64,000 bases of DNA from Paenibacillus sp. SZ31 (GCF_012912005.1 NZ_JABBEA010000012.1:124001-188000); one strand, 5' to 3'; shown: positions 52,649-61,920, counted from the stretch's first letter. Notes: generated from the letters alone by a model not told the origin. Translations and numbers: made by a program.

Positions 52649-52722
52649 TAGCCCAAAAGGGACGGTTGCGGGTTCGCTTATTTAGTTAAGCTAGACTGCA
52701 CTGTCCTTTTTTGGGCTTTTTT
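52649..52722 (+). terminator. Terminator of the fructan operon
   Basis: AGCCCAAAAGGGAC pairs with GTCCTTTTTTGGGCT over a long arm around a large internal loop (including GCGGGTTCGC), followed by six T. The remaining 160 bp to the next gene hold nothing I can name. Confidence 0.82.
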
Positions 52723-52882
52723 ATTTCTTTGAGGAGTTAAATATGTTTGAAAAATATAGTGTGTTCTAAAATCCGATGTTGCTCAAGTGAGCTGCCAAAG
52801 GTATGATTTTTAGTGTCCTATCCCTATCGTCCGATATGACATTCATAATTTAACGTGTCTCCAATGGAAAGGAATTCAACGA

Positions 52883-53323
52883 ATGAACCATATAACAATA
52901 CGTCAAGCTGTACAGGCAGACCAGGAACAACTGGCCGATTTGCGAGCGTTGGTACTATACGATGATCTAAGCAGGCTGGGAAGGTACGATGATGTGAAAG
53001 TGCGTGAACGTTTCCGCAATACATTCGATCCTGCTCACACACGTATTATTGAAGTGGAGGGTTCAATGGTAGGTTGTGTAGCGTTGAAGCCCAAGTCTGA
53101 GGCATATCTATTGGAACATTTCTACATACATCCCGATTATCAGGGCCAGAGAATAGGAACTCAGGTATTGAATATGCTGTTGGAACAGGATGAAATTCAG
53201 GGAAAACAGGTTATTTTAAATGTATTGCAGGGAAGTCCTGCTCGGCGATTGTATGAACGATTTGGATTTGTGTTGGATAGTGAAGATGAGGTCGATGTGT
53301 TTATGTCGGTCCAAGTGCAGTAA
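52883..53323 (+). CDS. GNAT-family N-acetyltransferase
   Basis: A 146-aa acetyltransferase. Motif A is EHFYIHPDYQGQRIGTQVLNMLL (about 71-93) with the Q-x-x-R-I-G-T acetyl-CoA loop; the C-terminal half has GSPARRLYERFGF. AAAGGA lies 9 bp before the ATG. It stands alone, followed by the dispersed element copy 4. Substrate unknown. Confidence 0.87.
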   Translation: MNHITIRQAVQADQEQLADLRALVLYDDLSRLGRYDDVKVRERFRNTFDPAHTRIIEVEGSMVGCVALKPKSEAYLLEHFYIHPDYQGQRIGTQVLNMLLEQDEIQGKQVILNVLQGSPARRLYERFGFVLDSEDEVDVFMSVQVQ

Positions 53324-53358
53324 TTTTTACTGTACATCTATATAAGTTGAACTATTCT

Positions 53359-53548
53359 TTTACACAGAAACGGAGAGGGCAGAAAAAACCTGGAAAAGTG
53401 AAGCGTTCGCCTGAGAGCTTTCTGAAAGAGAGCTACGTCGTAAGCATAGGCTTATCAGCGGATTTTACCCTTGAGAAAAGGGAATCAAAAAAATCTGGGG
53501 ATAACAGCGATTAGAAGGTTGTTCTGTCATTGGAGTGTTCAGTGTAAA
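53359..53548 (+). repeat. Dispersed element, copy 4 (190 bp, full form)
   Basis: It begins TTTACACAGAAACGG and ends AGTGTAAA. It carries AGCTTTCTGAAAGAGAGCT and the core GGGGATAACAGCGATTAGAAGG, then TTGTTCTGTCA. It lies in the 360-bp gap between the GNAT and MFS genes and ends 136 bp before the MFS start. Confidence 0.85.
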
Positions 53549-53571
53549 ATCTTTAGTTCAAGTTATATAAC

Positions 53572-53602
53572 AGACCCATTCATTTAATTCTTGAATGGGT
53601 CT
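53572..53602 (+). other. Perfect hairpin between the element and the MFS gene
   Basis: AGACCCATTCA pairs perfectly with TGAATGGGTCT over 11 bp around a 9-nt loop. Only a loose T-rich stretch follows, so it is a weak terminator at best. Confidence 0.5.
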
Positions 53603-53683
53603 ATTGAACCTTTCTATTATACTTTCCGTTGGTCGTACCCTAATATGGATAATAACCTACTTTTTATATAGGAATTATATAGT

Positions 53684-54931
53684 ATGGAGAATGCCAAGAT
53701 GCCACAATGGAAACGAAATCTGTATATTCTGTGGTTCGGTCTGTTTTTCAATCATATGGCGTACTCGCTGTCCGTTCCGTTCTTTCCTATATTCCTGCAA
53801 AATGATCTCGGTATCCAGAGTGGCCTGGAAGCTTGGTCCGGGATTTCGATCTCGATTAGCTTTCTGATCAGTGGATTATGTGCACCCTTCTGGGGATCAC
53901 TGGCTGATAAATATGGCAGTAAACTGATGTTGGTCCGTTCAGGAGTTGGGCTAGGCATTGCACATCTGGCTAACTTCTTTGTTTACGATCCGTATACGTT
54001 TATCGCGGTGAGGGTCTTTCAGGGACTCATGGCTGGTTTTCATCCCGCCTCAATTACACTGATTGGCACCAATACACCGGAGAAACATGTGGGTTATGCA
54101 CTTGGCGTGATCTCCACGGCCAGCGCTGCGGGTGGGATTCTTGGCCCTCTTGCCGGTGGTGTGCTGAGTCACTGGATCGGACTGCGGGGATGTTTCATTG
54201 CATCGGCTGTGATTACATTACTCGCGGCTCTGATGGTCCTCGGTGTTAAGGAGTCACGACAAGCTCGTACGATCGTTCCAACGAAGATCATAGGGGATTT
54301 GAAAAGAGCGGCTTCCACGCCCGGCTTGTTGCGAATCTACGGTTTGATTCTGCTAGTCTCGACCTCCGTACTTATCATCGAGCCGGTGCTGACGCTCTAT
54401 GTGGTCCAGATTGGCGGAGATATCGGCAGTGCAACACTTAGTGCAGGTATTGTCTTCTCGGCGATTGGTGTGGCAACCGTCATTATGGGGCCGCGCTGGG
54501 GCAAGATTGGTGGGAGGATCGGGTACGAGAAAACATTGTTTATCGGTCTTCTCGGCGGCGGAATTGGTAGTCTGCTGCAAATGACAGCAAATAATCTGAT
54601 TTATTTTGGTAGCCTGCGATTTGTCTATGGTCTGTTCTTTGCCGCGGTCTATCCGGCGCTTAATGCGCTCATCATCAAATATGCTGATCACGACTTTCGG
54701 GGGAGGGCTGTCAGTCTGAGTCAGACGGCGAGTCAGTTCGGTATCGTGCTTGGGCCGTTAATCGGTGGTTTTCTCGGTGGATGGATCGGCATTCCCTTTA
54801 TTTTTCTATTTACAGGGATTGTATTGCTTGGAGCGGCTTGGGCAGTCAGGGTTAGTGATGTGAAACAGGCGGGTAAACCTGGATTAGGCATGGCAGCAGC
54901 AGAAGCTGGCGGAAACAGCATAAAGAAATGA
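53684..54931 (+). CDS. MFS transporter, drug-exporter type
   Basis: A 415-aa major facilitator with 12 predicted helices. The loop 2-3 motif A reads GLCAPFWGSLADKYGSKLMLVRS (about 66-88), and motif C-like glycine-rich GGILGPLAGGVLSHWIG (about 146-162) indicates an antiporter of the DHA1 MdtG/YttB type. Drug efflux is likely but the substrate is not known. GGA stands before the first ATG; an ATG five codons on (53699) is possible. The monooxygenase gene begins 71 bp downstream. Confidence 0.88.
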   Translation: MENAKMPQWKRNLYILWFGLFFNHMAYSLSVPFFPIFLQNDLGIQSGLEAWSGISISISFLISGLCAPFWGSLADKYGSKLMLVRSGVGLGIAHLANFFVYDPYTFIAVRVFQGLMAGFHPASITLIGTNTPEKHVGYALGVISTASAAGGILGPLAGGVLSHWIGLRGCFIASAVITLLAALMVLGVKESRQARTIVPTKIIGDLKRAASTPGLLRIYGLILLVSTSVLIIEPVLTLYVVQIGGDIGSATLSAGIVFSAIGVATVIMGPRWGKIGGRIGYEKTLFIGLLGGGIGSLLQMTANNLIYFGSLRFVYGLFFAAVYPALNALIIKYADHDFRGRAVSLSQTASQFGIVLGPLIGGFLGGWIGIPFIFLFTGIVLLGAAWAVRVSDVKQAGKPGLGMAAAEAGGNSIKK

Positions 54932-55002
54932 TGGAACGACTCTCAGAGATAAAAGGATACTCGAATTGAATGGTCATTATCACAACATAGGGAGGAATAT
55001 AT

Positions 55003-56325
55003 ATGTCGCAACGACAATTGAAATTGGGAGCTAATCTGAACGGAGTGGGGAACAGCATTTCCTTTTGGCGTCACCCGGATATTCCCATTAACGCGAGCGT
55101 TAGTCTGGAATTCTACAAGAAGCAGGTACGTATCGCGGAAAAAGGGAAATTCGATCTGCTCTTTATTGCAGATGGTCTCTTTATCAACGAGAAGTCCAAT
55201 CCTCATTTTCTCAATCGTTTCGAACCTCTGACGCTTCTATCCGCACTCGCTGGGGCAACTTCCCACATTGGGTTGGTTGCTACATTGTCTACTTCCTATA
55301 GTGAACCCTTCACGGTTGCGCGGCAGTTTGCCTCACTGGATCAATTAAGCGATGGGAGAGCCGGATGGAATGTGGTCACTTCACCTCTGGAAGGATCGGC
55401 ACTGAACTTTGGCAAAGGCGAACATCCCAACCATGCGCTGCGCTACGAAATTGCGGAAGAACATCTGAATGTGGTCAAAGGCCTGTGGGATTCCTGGGAG
55501 GACGATGCCTTTGTCGGAGACAAGGAGCAGGGCGTATTCTTCGATCCTGCCAAGCTACATACGCTGAATCACAAGGGAACGCACTTCTCGGTACAGGGTC
55601 CACTTAATGTGGGGCGTTCGAAGCAGGGTCATCCGGTGATTTTCCAGGCGGGCTCATCCGAATCTGGGAAAGATCTGGCTGCCCGATCGGCGGATGCCGT
55701 ATACACAGGACATGAGACGCTGGAGGAAGCAAGGGAGTTCTACCGGGATGTGAAGACAAGAGCGGTGGCGTATGGACGTCAGGCAGCGGATATCCTGATC
55801 TTCCCTGGCATCGGTCCCATTGTGGGTAGAACAGCGGAAGAGGCTGAGCAGAAATATCAGGAAATTGCCGAACTGGTGAGTATTGATCACGCACTGAATT
55901 ATCTGGGACGTTACTTCGACCATTACGACTTCTCCCAGTTCCCGCTGGACGAACCTTTCCCCGAGATTGGGGAGATCGGCAGCAACAGCTTCCGTAGTAC
56001 AACAGACAAGATCAAGCAGCAGGCACGAGAACAGAGGCTGACCCTGCGCCAAGTGGCATTGCTGGCATCTACCCCACGCACATCGTTCATTGGTACACCG
56101 GATCAGATCGCAGATCAGATTCAGGAATGGTTTGAAGGCGAAGCGGCAGACGGATTCAATGTTCGTACCGTGGTGCCCAATGGCTTGGAAGATTTCGTGG
56201 AGCTAGTTGTTCCAGTTCTGCAAGAACGAGGGCTGTTCCGTACGGAGTATGAACATGAGACGCTAAGGGAGAATCTGGGTCTTGAGATTCCGCGTAATCA
56301 ATATACGTTAGAGCGTGTGAGATAG
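55003..56325 (+). CDS. FMN-dependent monooxygenase, NtaA/SnaA/DszA family
   Basis: A 440-aa bacterial-luciferase-like flavin monooxygenase. [21 protein letters not shown] is a typical opening, then [67 protein letters not shown] (flavin and substrate region) and [27 protein letters not shown]. Members use FMNH2 from a separate reductase to oxidise chelators, aromatic or sulfur compounds. GGGAGG precedes the ATG. It follows the MFS gene by 71 bp, and export plus oxidation of one compound is conceivable. A terminator follows. Confidence 0.92.
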   Translation: MSQRQLKLGANLNGVGNSISFWRHPDIPINASVSLEFYKKQVRIAEKGKFDLLFIADGLFINEKSNPHFLNRFEPLTLLSALAGATSHIGLVATLSTSYSEPFTVARQFASLDQLSDGRAGWNVVTSPLEGSALNFGKGEHPNHALRYEIAEEHLNVVKGLWDSWEDDAFVGDKEQGVFFDPAKLHTLNHKGTHFSVQGPLNVGRSKQGHPVIFQAGSSESGKDLAARSADAVYTGHETLEEAREFYRDVKTRAVAYGRQAADILIFPGIGPIVGRTAEEAEQKYQEIAELVSIDHALNYLGRYFDHYDFSQFPLDEPFPEIGEIGSNSFRSTTDKIKQQAREQRLTLRQVALLASTPRTSFIGTPDQIADQIQEWFEGEAADGFNVRTVVPNGLEDFVELVVPVLQERGLFRTEYEHETLRENLGLEIPRNQYTLERVR

Positions 56326-56332
56326 AGAAGTT

Positions 56333-56381
56333 AGAGTGGTAATGACGTTAAATTAACGTTGTTGCCACTCTTTTTTTATGG
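56333..56381 (+). terminator. Intrinsic terminator after the monooxygenase
   Basis: AGAGTGG pairs with CCACTCT, enclosing CGTTAA-ATT-AACG, followed by seven T. Confidence 0.88.
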
Positions 56382-56471
56382 TTTCTTTTTCGGAGAGTAC
56401 TGTTATTATAAAATGATAAAGAATACGATAAACAATCTGCAATTCCAGACGAGTCACAGGAGGAGATTGGG

Positions 56472-57299
56472 ATGATTAGAGGGTTAACAAATGCGGGATT
56501 GGGAAACATCGAGTCAGATGCACAATATATCACAGATGCGGCCAAGCACGGATTCGGATCTGTAGATTTGAATCCGCTCTCATTGATTCAAACGTATGGC
56601 AAGGAACAGGCACAACATCTGCTAGAGAGTAATCAGGTGATCATCGGTTCATCGGGTCTGACGGTGGAGTGGCGGACGACAGATGAACAATTTCGTGAGG
56701 GATTGCAATCGTTGGTCGCTATGGCAGAAGCTTCTGCTTCGCTGGACTGTTACAGCTGCTGCACGTATATTTTACCCTCAACGGATCAACAGGCAGCGCA
56801 ATTTATGGCAGCGGCTACGAAACGCTTGAGACTCTGCGCAGATATCTTGGACGCTTACGGAATTAAGCTAGGGCTGGAGTTTGTTGGCTGCCATCACTTG
56901 CGGACGCAATGGAAGAATCCGTTTATCTGGCGTGTGGAGGATACCCTGGACTGGATAGAAACGATCCATGCGCCCAATGTTGGCCTGCTCGTAGATTCCT
57001 ATCACTGGCATACGAATGGTCTACCGATGGAGGATCTGTTGAAGCTGAAGAAAGAGCAGATTGTTCATGTTCATATCAATGATGCCTATGACCTGCCGGT
57101 GGAAGAATTATTGGATTATGAGCGTTTGTATCCCGGCGAAGGGGTTATTGATCTGGGTGGATTTCTGAGAAATCTGCAGGCGATTGGCTACAATGGTGTG
57201 GTGGCTCAGGAAGTACTGGCCCCGGCATCTAATCTTGGTACGAATGAACTATTTTCCAAGTCGAAGGCTGGGTTTGATCAGGTGTTTGCCACAGTATAA
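56472..57299 (+). CDS. Sugar phosphate isomerase/epimerase-like TIM-barrel protein
   Basis: A 275-aa xylose-isomerase-like barrel (AP_endonuc_2 family). Conserved metal-site residues appear in order: GLEFVGCHH (Glu, about 136), NVGLLVDSYHWHTNG (Asp/His, about 172-186), VHVHINDAYD (His/Asp) and VVAQEVL (Glu, about 249). It resembles IolE/IolI-type inosose enzymes and sugar epimerases without specific assignment. AGGAGG is 7 bp before the ATG. It stands alone with its own terminator. Confidence 0.85.
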   Translation: MIRGLTNAGLGNIESDAQYITDAAKHGFGSVDLNPLSLIQTYGKEQAQHLLESNQVIIGSSGLTVEWRTTDEQFREGLQSLVAMAEASASLDCYSCCTYILPSTDQQAAQFMAAATKRLRLCADILDAYGIKLGLEFVGCHHLRTQWKNPFIWRVEDTLDWIETIHAPNVGLLVDSYHWHTNGLPMEDLLKLKKEQIVHVHINDAYDLPVEELLDYERLYPGEGVIDLGGFLRNLQAIGYNGVVAQEVLAPASNLGTNELFSKSKAGFDQVFATV

Positions 57300-57328
57300 T
57301 GTGTGAGAAAACATATAATGACCGCAAA

Positions 57329-57357
57329 GGCCCATACATTGTGTATGGGTCATTTTG
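57329..57357 (+). terminator. Intrinsic terminator before the phosphate cluster
   Basis: GCCCATACA pairs with TGTATGGGT around 3 nt, followed by CATTTTG. Confidence 0.72.
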
Positions 57358-57394
57358 TTGTGTTTAATCATATGAATGTGTTGATATGAAAACA

Positions 57395-57448
57395 TTGACA
57401 ATTCGTTAACAAATCCAAGATTTCCCGTTTACAATTCGCTCCTATAAT
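57395..57448 (+). promoter_or_regulatory. Pho-box promoter of the pst cluster
   Basis: TTGACA (57395), TTAACA (57406), AAGATT (57417, degenerate) and TTTACA (57428) are spaced exactly 11 bp apart, the arrangement of the PhoP-binding TTAACA tandem repeats. TATAAT (57443-57448) lies 9 bp beyond, with no separate -35. This is how phosphate-starvation promoters of Bacillus look. The leader to the first gene is about 145 nt and otherwise unremarkable. Confidence 0.75.
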
Positions 57449-57601
57449 TACAAACGTGATAGGTCATTTTTACTATGAACGTGGAAGCTAAGGGGGATGA
57501 GGCGGACAAGCTCTCATATTGATGATACATGCAAAATACCAGACAACAGGGCACGGCATACAAGGCAAATTATATGGAGAAAAGAAGGGTGACCAAAGCC
57601 A

Positions 57602-59002
57602 ATGTCAATGAAAAAGGTGTTAGTAGTGTCCATGGTAGCCACAGTGTTAACAACTTCTGTGGTCAGTGCAGTATCAGCTGCTCCTGCAGTGAAACCTGCA
57701 GCTAGTACAGCTCAGGTGCAAAACTCCACGCTTACAATAAACGGAAACAGCGTCGTCGTTCGTTCCATCGTGAAGAATGGTGAGACCCTTGTGTCGCTCC
57801 GTGATGTGATCAAGGCTATTGGCGCGCAAGCGGAAGTACAACGTGGAACGACGGTGATTAAGTTAAATGGTCACACGGTGACACTCCAGAACAATGCGAA
57901 ACAACTTCTGGTGGATGGCAACAAAGTGAATTTGAATCAACCGGTTACGATCATTGGAGGTACAAGCTACGTTGCGCTCCGACCATTGGTATCCAGTGTT
58001 GGCGGCACAATCGTCAAGAGAAGCGGAGCGCTGGAGGTTAGCACGGTAGCATTGTTCGAAGGTGCGGAAAATCCCCGTTTTGCCGGAACAGACAAGCTGA
58101 TCGTTTCCAAAAGTGATGACAGTGGCCGAACCGATTATCTCGTGAATACCACGAGTGGTAAATACGATCTGTTGTTAACGACAGATGGCGGATCGGATCT
58201 TATCGTTTCCCCGAGTGGCAATCAAGCGGCGTATACGAATGCGGATGGAGCCGTCTACGTTATTGATCTGAAGACAAAGGCTTCGAAATTGATTACCAGT
58301 GACACAAGCATCAAACCGGAACTGGTATGGTCTGCGGACGGAAGCGCGATTTATTTCCTGCAAGGAGATAAAGGGTCGGTCATTGCGAGTCTGAATCTGG
58401 CAGATGGAACAATTAAGAAACTGGTTGAAGATAAGGTGGATTACAAAGAAAACCTGAATGTGTCTGCGGACGGCAAAAGATTCATCTACACGGTAACGAC
58501 ACTGGGTAAGGTTACCTCTGATGCAACCAATGTAGATGAAGACAACGTGTCTATCGACTTTTCAGCCAATCAACAGCAATTATTTTCGTATAACAACGGA
58601 ATATCAAAACCTGAAGCGACGCAGTTAACGACTTCAACTGATGACAAAGTGTTTGTATGGTCCGTTGACGGGCAGAAAGCCTACTACGTAAGTGTACCGT
58701 CCGAGGACGGCAATGCTTCGCTGCAATCTGTGGATTCATCCCAGGAGGCAACAACGGTGTATGGCGTTCACGATGTAGAGCAAGCGATTCTGTCGGGTGG
58801 CGTCTTGTACGTACTGGCTGCGCAAGATGACAGCAATAGCGTCATTATTTCCGTTGACACGGTGACAGGAAAACAAACCAAACTGTATACCGTATCTTCC
58901 GATGTATCCTCCATTACCGTTGCCGGATCACAATTGGCTGTAATTGAGAATGGCCAAGTTCTGGTACAAGCGGGTGGCAGCTGGAGAGCCGTTACGAAGT
59001 GA
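57602..59002 (+). CDS. Secreted protein: copper-amine-oxidase N-domain plus TolB-like propeller
   Basis: A 466-aa exported protein. Signal peptide about 1-27 (MKKVLVVSMVATVLTTSVVSAVSAAPA). Residues about 40-150 are a Cu_amine_oxidN1 domain (VVVRSIVKNGETLVSLRDVIKAIGA, then VDGNKVNLNQPVTIIGGTSYVALRPLVSSVGG), which in Paenibacillus commonly marks surface or secreted proteins and carries no oxidase activity. The rest is a TolB/WD40-like propeller (PSGNQAAYTNADGAVYVIDLKTKAS, VWSADGSAIYFLQG, VSADGKRFIYTV, VWSVDGQKAYYVS). It follows the Pho box and precedes pstS by 72 bp, so it is probably phosphate-regulated. Role unknown. Confidence 0.85.
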   Translation: MSMKKVLVVSMVATVLTTSVVSAVSAAPAVKPAASTAQVQNSTLTINGNSVVVRSIVKNGETLVSLRDVIKAIGAQAEVQRGTTVIKLNGHTVTLQNNAKQLLVDGNKVNLNQPVTIIGGTSYVALRPLVSSVGGTIVKRSGALEVSTVALFEGAENPRFAGTDKLIVSKSDDSGRTDYLVNTTSGKYDLLLTTDGGSDLIVSPSGNQAAYTNADGAVYVIDLKTKASKLITSDTSIKPELVWSADGSAIYFLQGDKGSVIASLNLADGTIKKLVEDKVDYKENLNVSADGKRFIYTVTTLGKVTSDATNVDEDNVSIDFSANQQQLFSYNNGISKPEATQLTTSTDDKVFVWSVDGQKAYYVSVPSEDGNASLQSVDSSQEATTVYGVHDVEQAILSGGVLYVLAAQDDSNSVIISVDTVTGKQTKLYTVSSDVSSITVAGSQLAVIENGQVLVQAGGSWRAVTK

Positions 59003-59074
59003 TTTTTTTGATCCAAGAGTGATAAGCACGTAATCATAATTAACTATTTTATAATTCGAGAGGAGTTTATAAAA

Positions 59075-59938
59075 ATGAAAAAATGGATCAAACCCTTCAC
59101 GGCAATGCTTATGGCTGTATCCCTAATTGGTGGACTTGGAGGAGCAACGACGGTATCCGCTGCCAAGAGCACAGAGAAAGGTAAGATTGTCATCAACGGT
59201 TCCTCGGCATTGCTTCCACTGACTCTTCAGGCTGCAAGTGAATTCAAGAAAGATAATCCAAAAGTCAAAATCTCGGCTTCCGCCGCAGGTTCAATCACAG
59301 GTCCTCAATCCGTACGTAAAGGCATTGCCGACATCGGTGCTGTGGACTGGGACGCATCCAAGGATGTACCTGGCTTCAAGAAATTCGATGGAATGGTTGC
59401 TAATCCAGTAGCAGTGACAGTATTCACGGCTGTTGTTAACACAAATGTGGGTGTAAGCAGTCTGACCACGAAACAATTGCAGGACATCTTCTCTGGTAAA
59501 GTGACCAACTGGAAAGACGTCGGCGGTGCTAATGCCAACATCGTTGTTGTTAACCGTAAGTTCGGTTCCGGTACACGGGTCAACTTCCAGCAAAAAGCGC
59601 TCGACGGTAAGGATTTCATGAGCAAAGGTGATAACTACAAAGAAGTTGGCTCCAGCGGTGATATGAAAACTACCATCGAAACGACACCGAATGCGATCGG
59701 TTATATTGACCTTCCTTATGTAACTAACAAAATGAAGGCAGTATCCATCAATGGCGTGGCACCTACAGAGAAAAACGTTCTGAACAAAACGTACAAAGTC
59801 TGGGGTATCGGATATTACATGACTAAAGGTCAACCTACCGGTGCAACCAAAGCGTTCATTGAGTACATCCAAAGCAGCAAGTTCCAGAACGGTTCCCTGA
59901 AAAAGCTGAAATTCATTCCGCTTGCGGCTGTAAAATAA
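59075..59938 (+). CDS. pstS: Phosphate ABC transporter substrate-binding protein PstS
   Basis: A 287-aa phosphate-binding protein. The signal peptide (MKKWIKPFTAMLMAVSLIGG...TTVSAA) lacks a lipobox Cys; indeed no Cys is seen in the protein, so it is not a typical lipoprotein. Phosphate-binding segments are INGSSALLPLTLQ (about 41-53), ADIGAVDWD, VNRKFGSGTRVNFQQ (about 166-180) and ETTPNAIGYIDL. GAGAGGAG precedes the ATG. It follows the propeller gene and precedes pstC after a hairpin. How it is kept at the cell surface is not evident. Confidence 0.93.
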   Translation: MKKWIKPFTAMLMAVSLIGGLGGATTVSAAKSTEKGKIVINGSSALLPLTLQAASEFKKDNPKVKISASAAGSITGPQSVRKGIADIGAVDWDASKDVPGFKKFDGMVANPVAVTVFTAVVNTNVGVSSLTTKQLQDIFSGKVTNWKDVGGANANIVVVNRKFGSGTRVNFQQKALDGKDFMSKGDNYKEVGSSGDMKTTIETTPNAIGYIDLPYVTNKMKAVSINGVAPTEKNVLNKTYKVWGIGYYMTKGQPTGATKAFIEYIQSSKFQNGSLKKLKFIPLAAVK

Positions 59939-59985
59939 CGGAGCATCAAACGTTCGTCATTCTCACATTTCATAAGAAAAGGGAT

Positions 59986-60022
59986 AGCCAGCTTCTGCGC
60001 ATGGTCGCAAGCTGGCTTCTCT
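59986..60022 (+). terminator. Hairpin between pstS and pstC (partial terminator)
   Basis: AGCCAGCTT pairs perfectly with AAGCTGGCT and encloses GCG / CGC. Only TCTCT follows instead of a T run, so it probably stabilises the upstream message or stops some transcripts, giving more PstS than permease. Confidence 0.7.
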
Positions 60023-60043
60023 ATGTGAAAGGAAGAGCACTTC

Positions 60044-61012
60044 ATGATCGATTTGAATCCATCCCCGAACAGCCCCACCCCCAGTGAACTTGGCACGAGC
60101 CTTGGTAAGGCCGCTGATTCGGGCACGCGGTTTAACCGTAAGGCGCGTCTAAGGTGGTCCAATAACCTGTTTCGTATGGTGTGCATCGGCAGTACGATCT
60201 TTGTATGTTTGGTTCTCTTATGTATCTTAATTCTCATGCTTCGTACGGGCGTTCTTACTTTTGCAGATGTGTCGCTGCGTGAATTCTTTTTCTCCACCAA
60301 CTGGGACCCGGAAAATGAACACTATGGTGCACTGACCTTTATCCTCGGAACACTGGCTCTTACAGGTCTCACCATGTTGTTTGCCATTCCACTCTCTGTC
60401 ATCATTGCTGTATTTCTGGCTGAAATGACGCCCAAGTGGCTTCGCCATATTCTGCGGCCCGTATTGGATCTGCTGGTGGGTATTCCCTCTGTAGTGTACG
60501 GTTTCCTGGGACTGACGATCCTCATCCCCTGGCTAAGGGATATTAGCGGACGTGATCTGGCTGATGGGTTACTCGCTGCGTCGATTGTATTGACCATTAT
60601 GGTACTTCCCACGATTAGCCGGATCAGTGATGATGCCATATCTGCTGTGCCGAACAAATACCGTGATGCTGCCTATGCGCTCGGTACGAACCGATTCCAG
60701 ACCGTGACTCGTGTCGTCTTACCTGCTGCAAAAGGCGGAATCATGTACGCGGTCATTCTTGGAATGACTCGTGCGATCGGTGAGACGATGGCGGTGGTGA
60801 TGGTCATCGGTAATACCGCGCAGCTCGCGAATAGTCTGTTCACCCCAACAGCCGTGCTGACCAGTAATATCGTTATGCAGATCTCTAGCGTCGAATTCGA
60901 CTCCACCTGGAATCATGCTCTGTACATGATGGGCTTTATCCTGCTCGCGATTTCGATCCTGATGATCGTTATTGTAAGACTGCTTCAGAAGAGAGGGGAC
61001 CGAAACGTATGA
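60044..61012 (+). CDS. pstC: Phosphate ABC transporter permease PstC
   Basis: A 322-aa permease with six predicted helices. The long cytosolic N-terminus is rich in Pro, Ser and basic residues. FFFSTNWDPENEHYGALTFILGTLALTGLTMLFAIPLSV, GIPSVVYGFLGLTILIPWLRD and the EAA loop region AVPNKYRDAAYALGTNRFQTVTRVVLPAAKGGI (about 204-236) identify PstC. GAAAGGAAG precedes the ATG. The stop overlaps the pstA start (ATGA). Confidence 0.94.
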   Translation: MIDLNPSPNSPTPSELGTSLGKAADSGTRFNRKARLRWSNNLFRMVCIGSTIFVCLVLLCILILMLRTGVLTFADVSLREFFFSTNWDPENEHYGALTFILGTLALTGLTMLFAIPLSVIIAVFLAEMTPKWLRHILRPVLDLLVGIPSVVYGFLGLTILIPWLRDISGRDLADGLLAASIVLTIMVLPTISRISDDAISAVPNKYRDAAYALGTNRFQTVTRVVLPAAKGGIMYAVILGMTRAIGETMAVVMVIGNTAQLANSLFTPTAVLTSNIVMQISSVEFDSTWNHALYMMGFILLAISILMIVIVRLLQKRGDRNV

Positions 61013-61920
61013 GTGTGAAGAAGCAGGCGAACGCTGCCGTCCCGTCTTATTCTTTTGGCAAACGGAGAAGTTCCTCGATGGTGATGGATCGACTCTTTAC
61101 AGGCATGGTATGGGGTGTCGGTATTGTCGTCATTTTATTTATCGTTGGACTGTTATTTTTGCTACTGAACAAAGGATTGCCTCTGCTAAGCTGGGATTTT
61201 CTCTATGGTGTTCCTAGTGAGATTGAAGAAGGGGGAGGGATCGGCCCGGCGCTGTTCAACTCGTTCTATGTGTTGATTCTGTCCCTGCTCATCTCCATCC
61301 CTATTGGTATGGCGGCAGGCATATATCTCGCAGAGTTTGCACCAAACAATAAGCTGATCGAGACCGTTCGTATTTGCGTGGAGGGATTGTCCTCTGTGCC
61401 ATCCATCATCTTCGGATTGTTCGGTATTGCTCTGTTTGTGGAGTTTTTCGAAATTGGTCTTACCATTCTGGGGGCAGCCGTCAGTCTGGCTTTCCTGAAT
61501 CTGCCTGTGCTTACCAGGGTAACAGAGGAATCCGTCAGGGCGGTTCCGGTGGAGCTTCGCAATGGATCATTCGCGCTGGGCTCAACGCATCTCCAGACGA
61601 TCCGCCAAGTGTTGTTGCCGGTGGCTATCAACGGGATCATGACAGGCATTTGCCTGACGGCAGGCCGGGCATTCGGTGAGAGTGCTGTCATTATTCTAAC
61701 CGCTGGGGTGTCTACATCCGGGGAGATGTGGGACTTTAATTTGCTATCGCCGGGAGGAACCCTTGCTGTACATCTCTGGTACATTCAATCGGAAGCGATT
61801 GTGCCGGATGCCGAGGAAATTGCGCAGAAAACCACAGCTGTGCTGATCTTTGTGGCGTTGCTCATTAATGTTTTGTTCCGTGTACCCCTGTGGCTGAATG
61901 CACGTAAAAATCAAGCGTGA
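61009..61920 (+). CDS. pstA: Phosphate ABC transporter permease PstA
   Basis: A 303-aa permease, starting within the pstC stop (ATGA overlap), so translation is coupled. PEIEEGGGIGPALFNSFYVLILSLLISIPIGMAAGIYLAEF, VEGLSSVPSIIFGLFGIALFVEFFEIG and AVPVELRNGSFALGSTHLQTIRQVLLPVAINGIMTG (EAA loop, about 181-216) are typical of PstA. It forms the phosphate channel with PstC. It is followed by a 98-bp gap before pstB without a terminator. Confidence 0.94.
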   Translation: MSVKKQANAAVPSYSFGKRRSSSMVMDRLFTGMVWGVGIVVILFIVGLLFLLLNKGLPLLSWDFLYGVPSEIEEGGGIGPALFNSFYVLILSLLISIPIGMAAGIYLAEFAPNNKLIETVRICVEGLSSVPSIIFGLFGIALFVEFFEIGLTILGAAVSLAFLNLPVLTRVTEESVRAVPVELRNGSFALGSTHLQTIRQVLLPVAINGIMTGICLTAGRAFGESAVIILTAGVSTSGEMWDFNLLSPGGTLAVHLWYIQSEAIVPDAEEIAQKTTAVLIFVALLINVLFRVPLWLNARKNQA

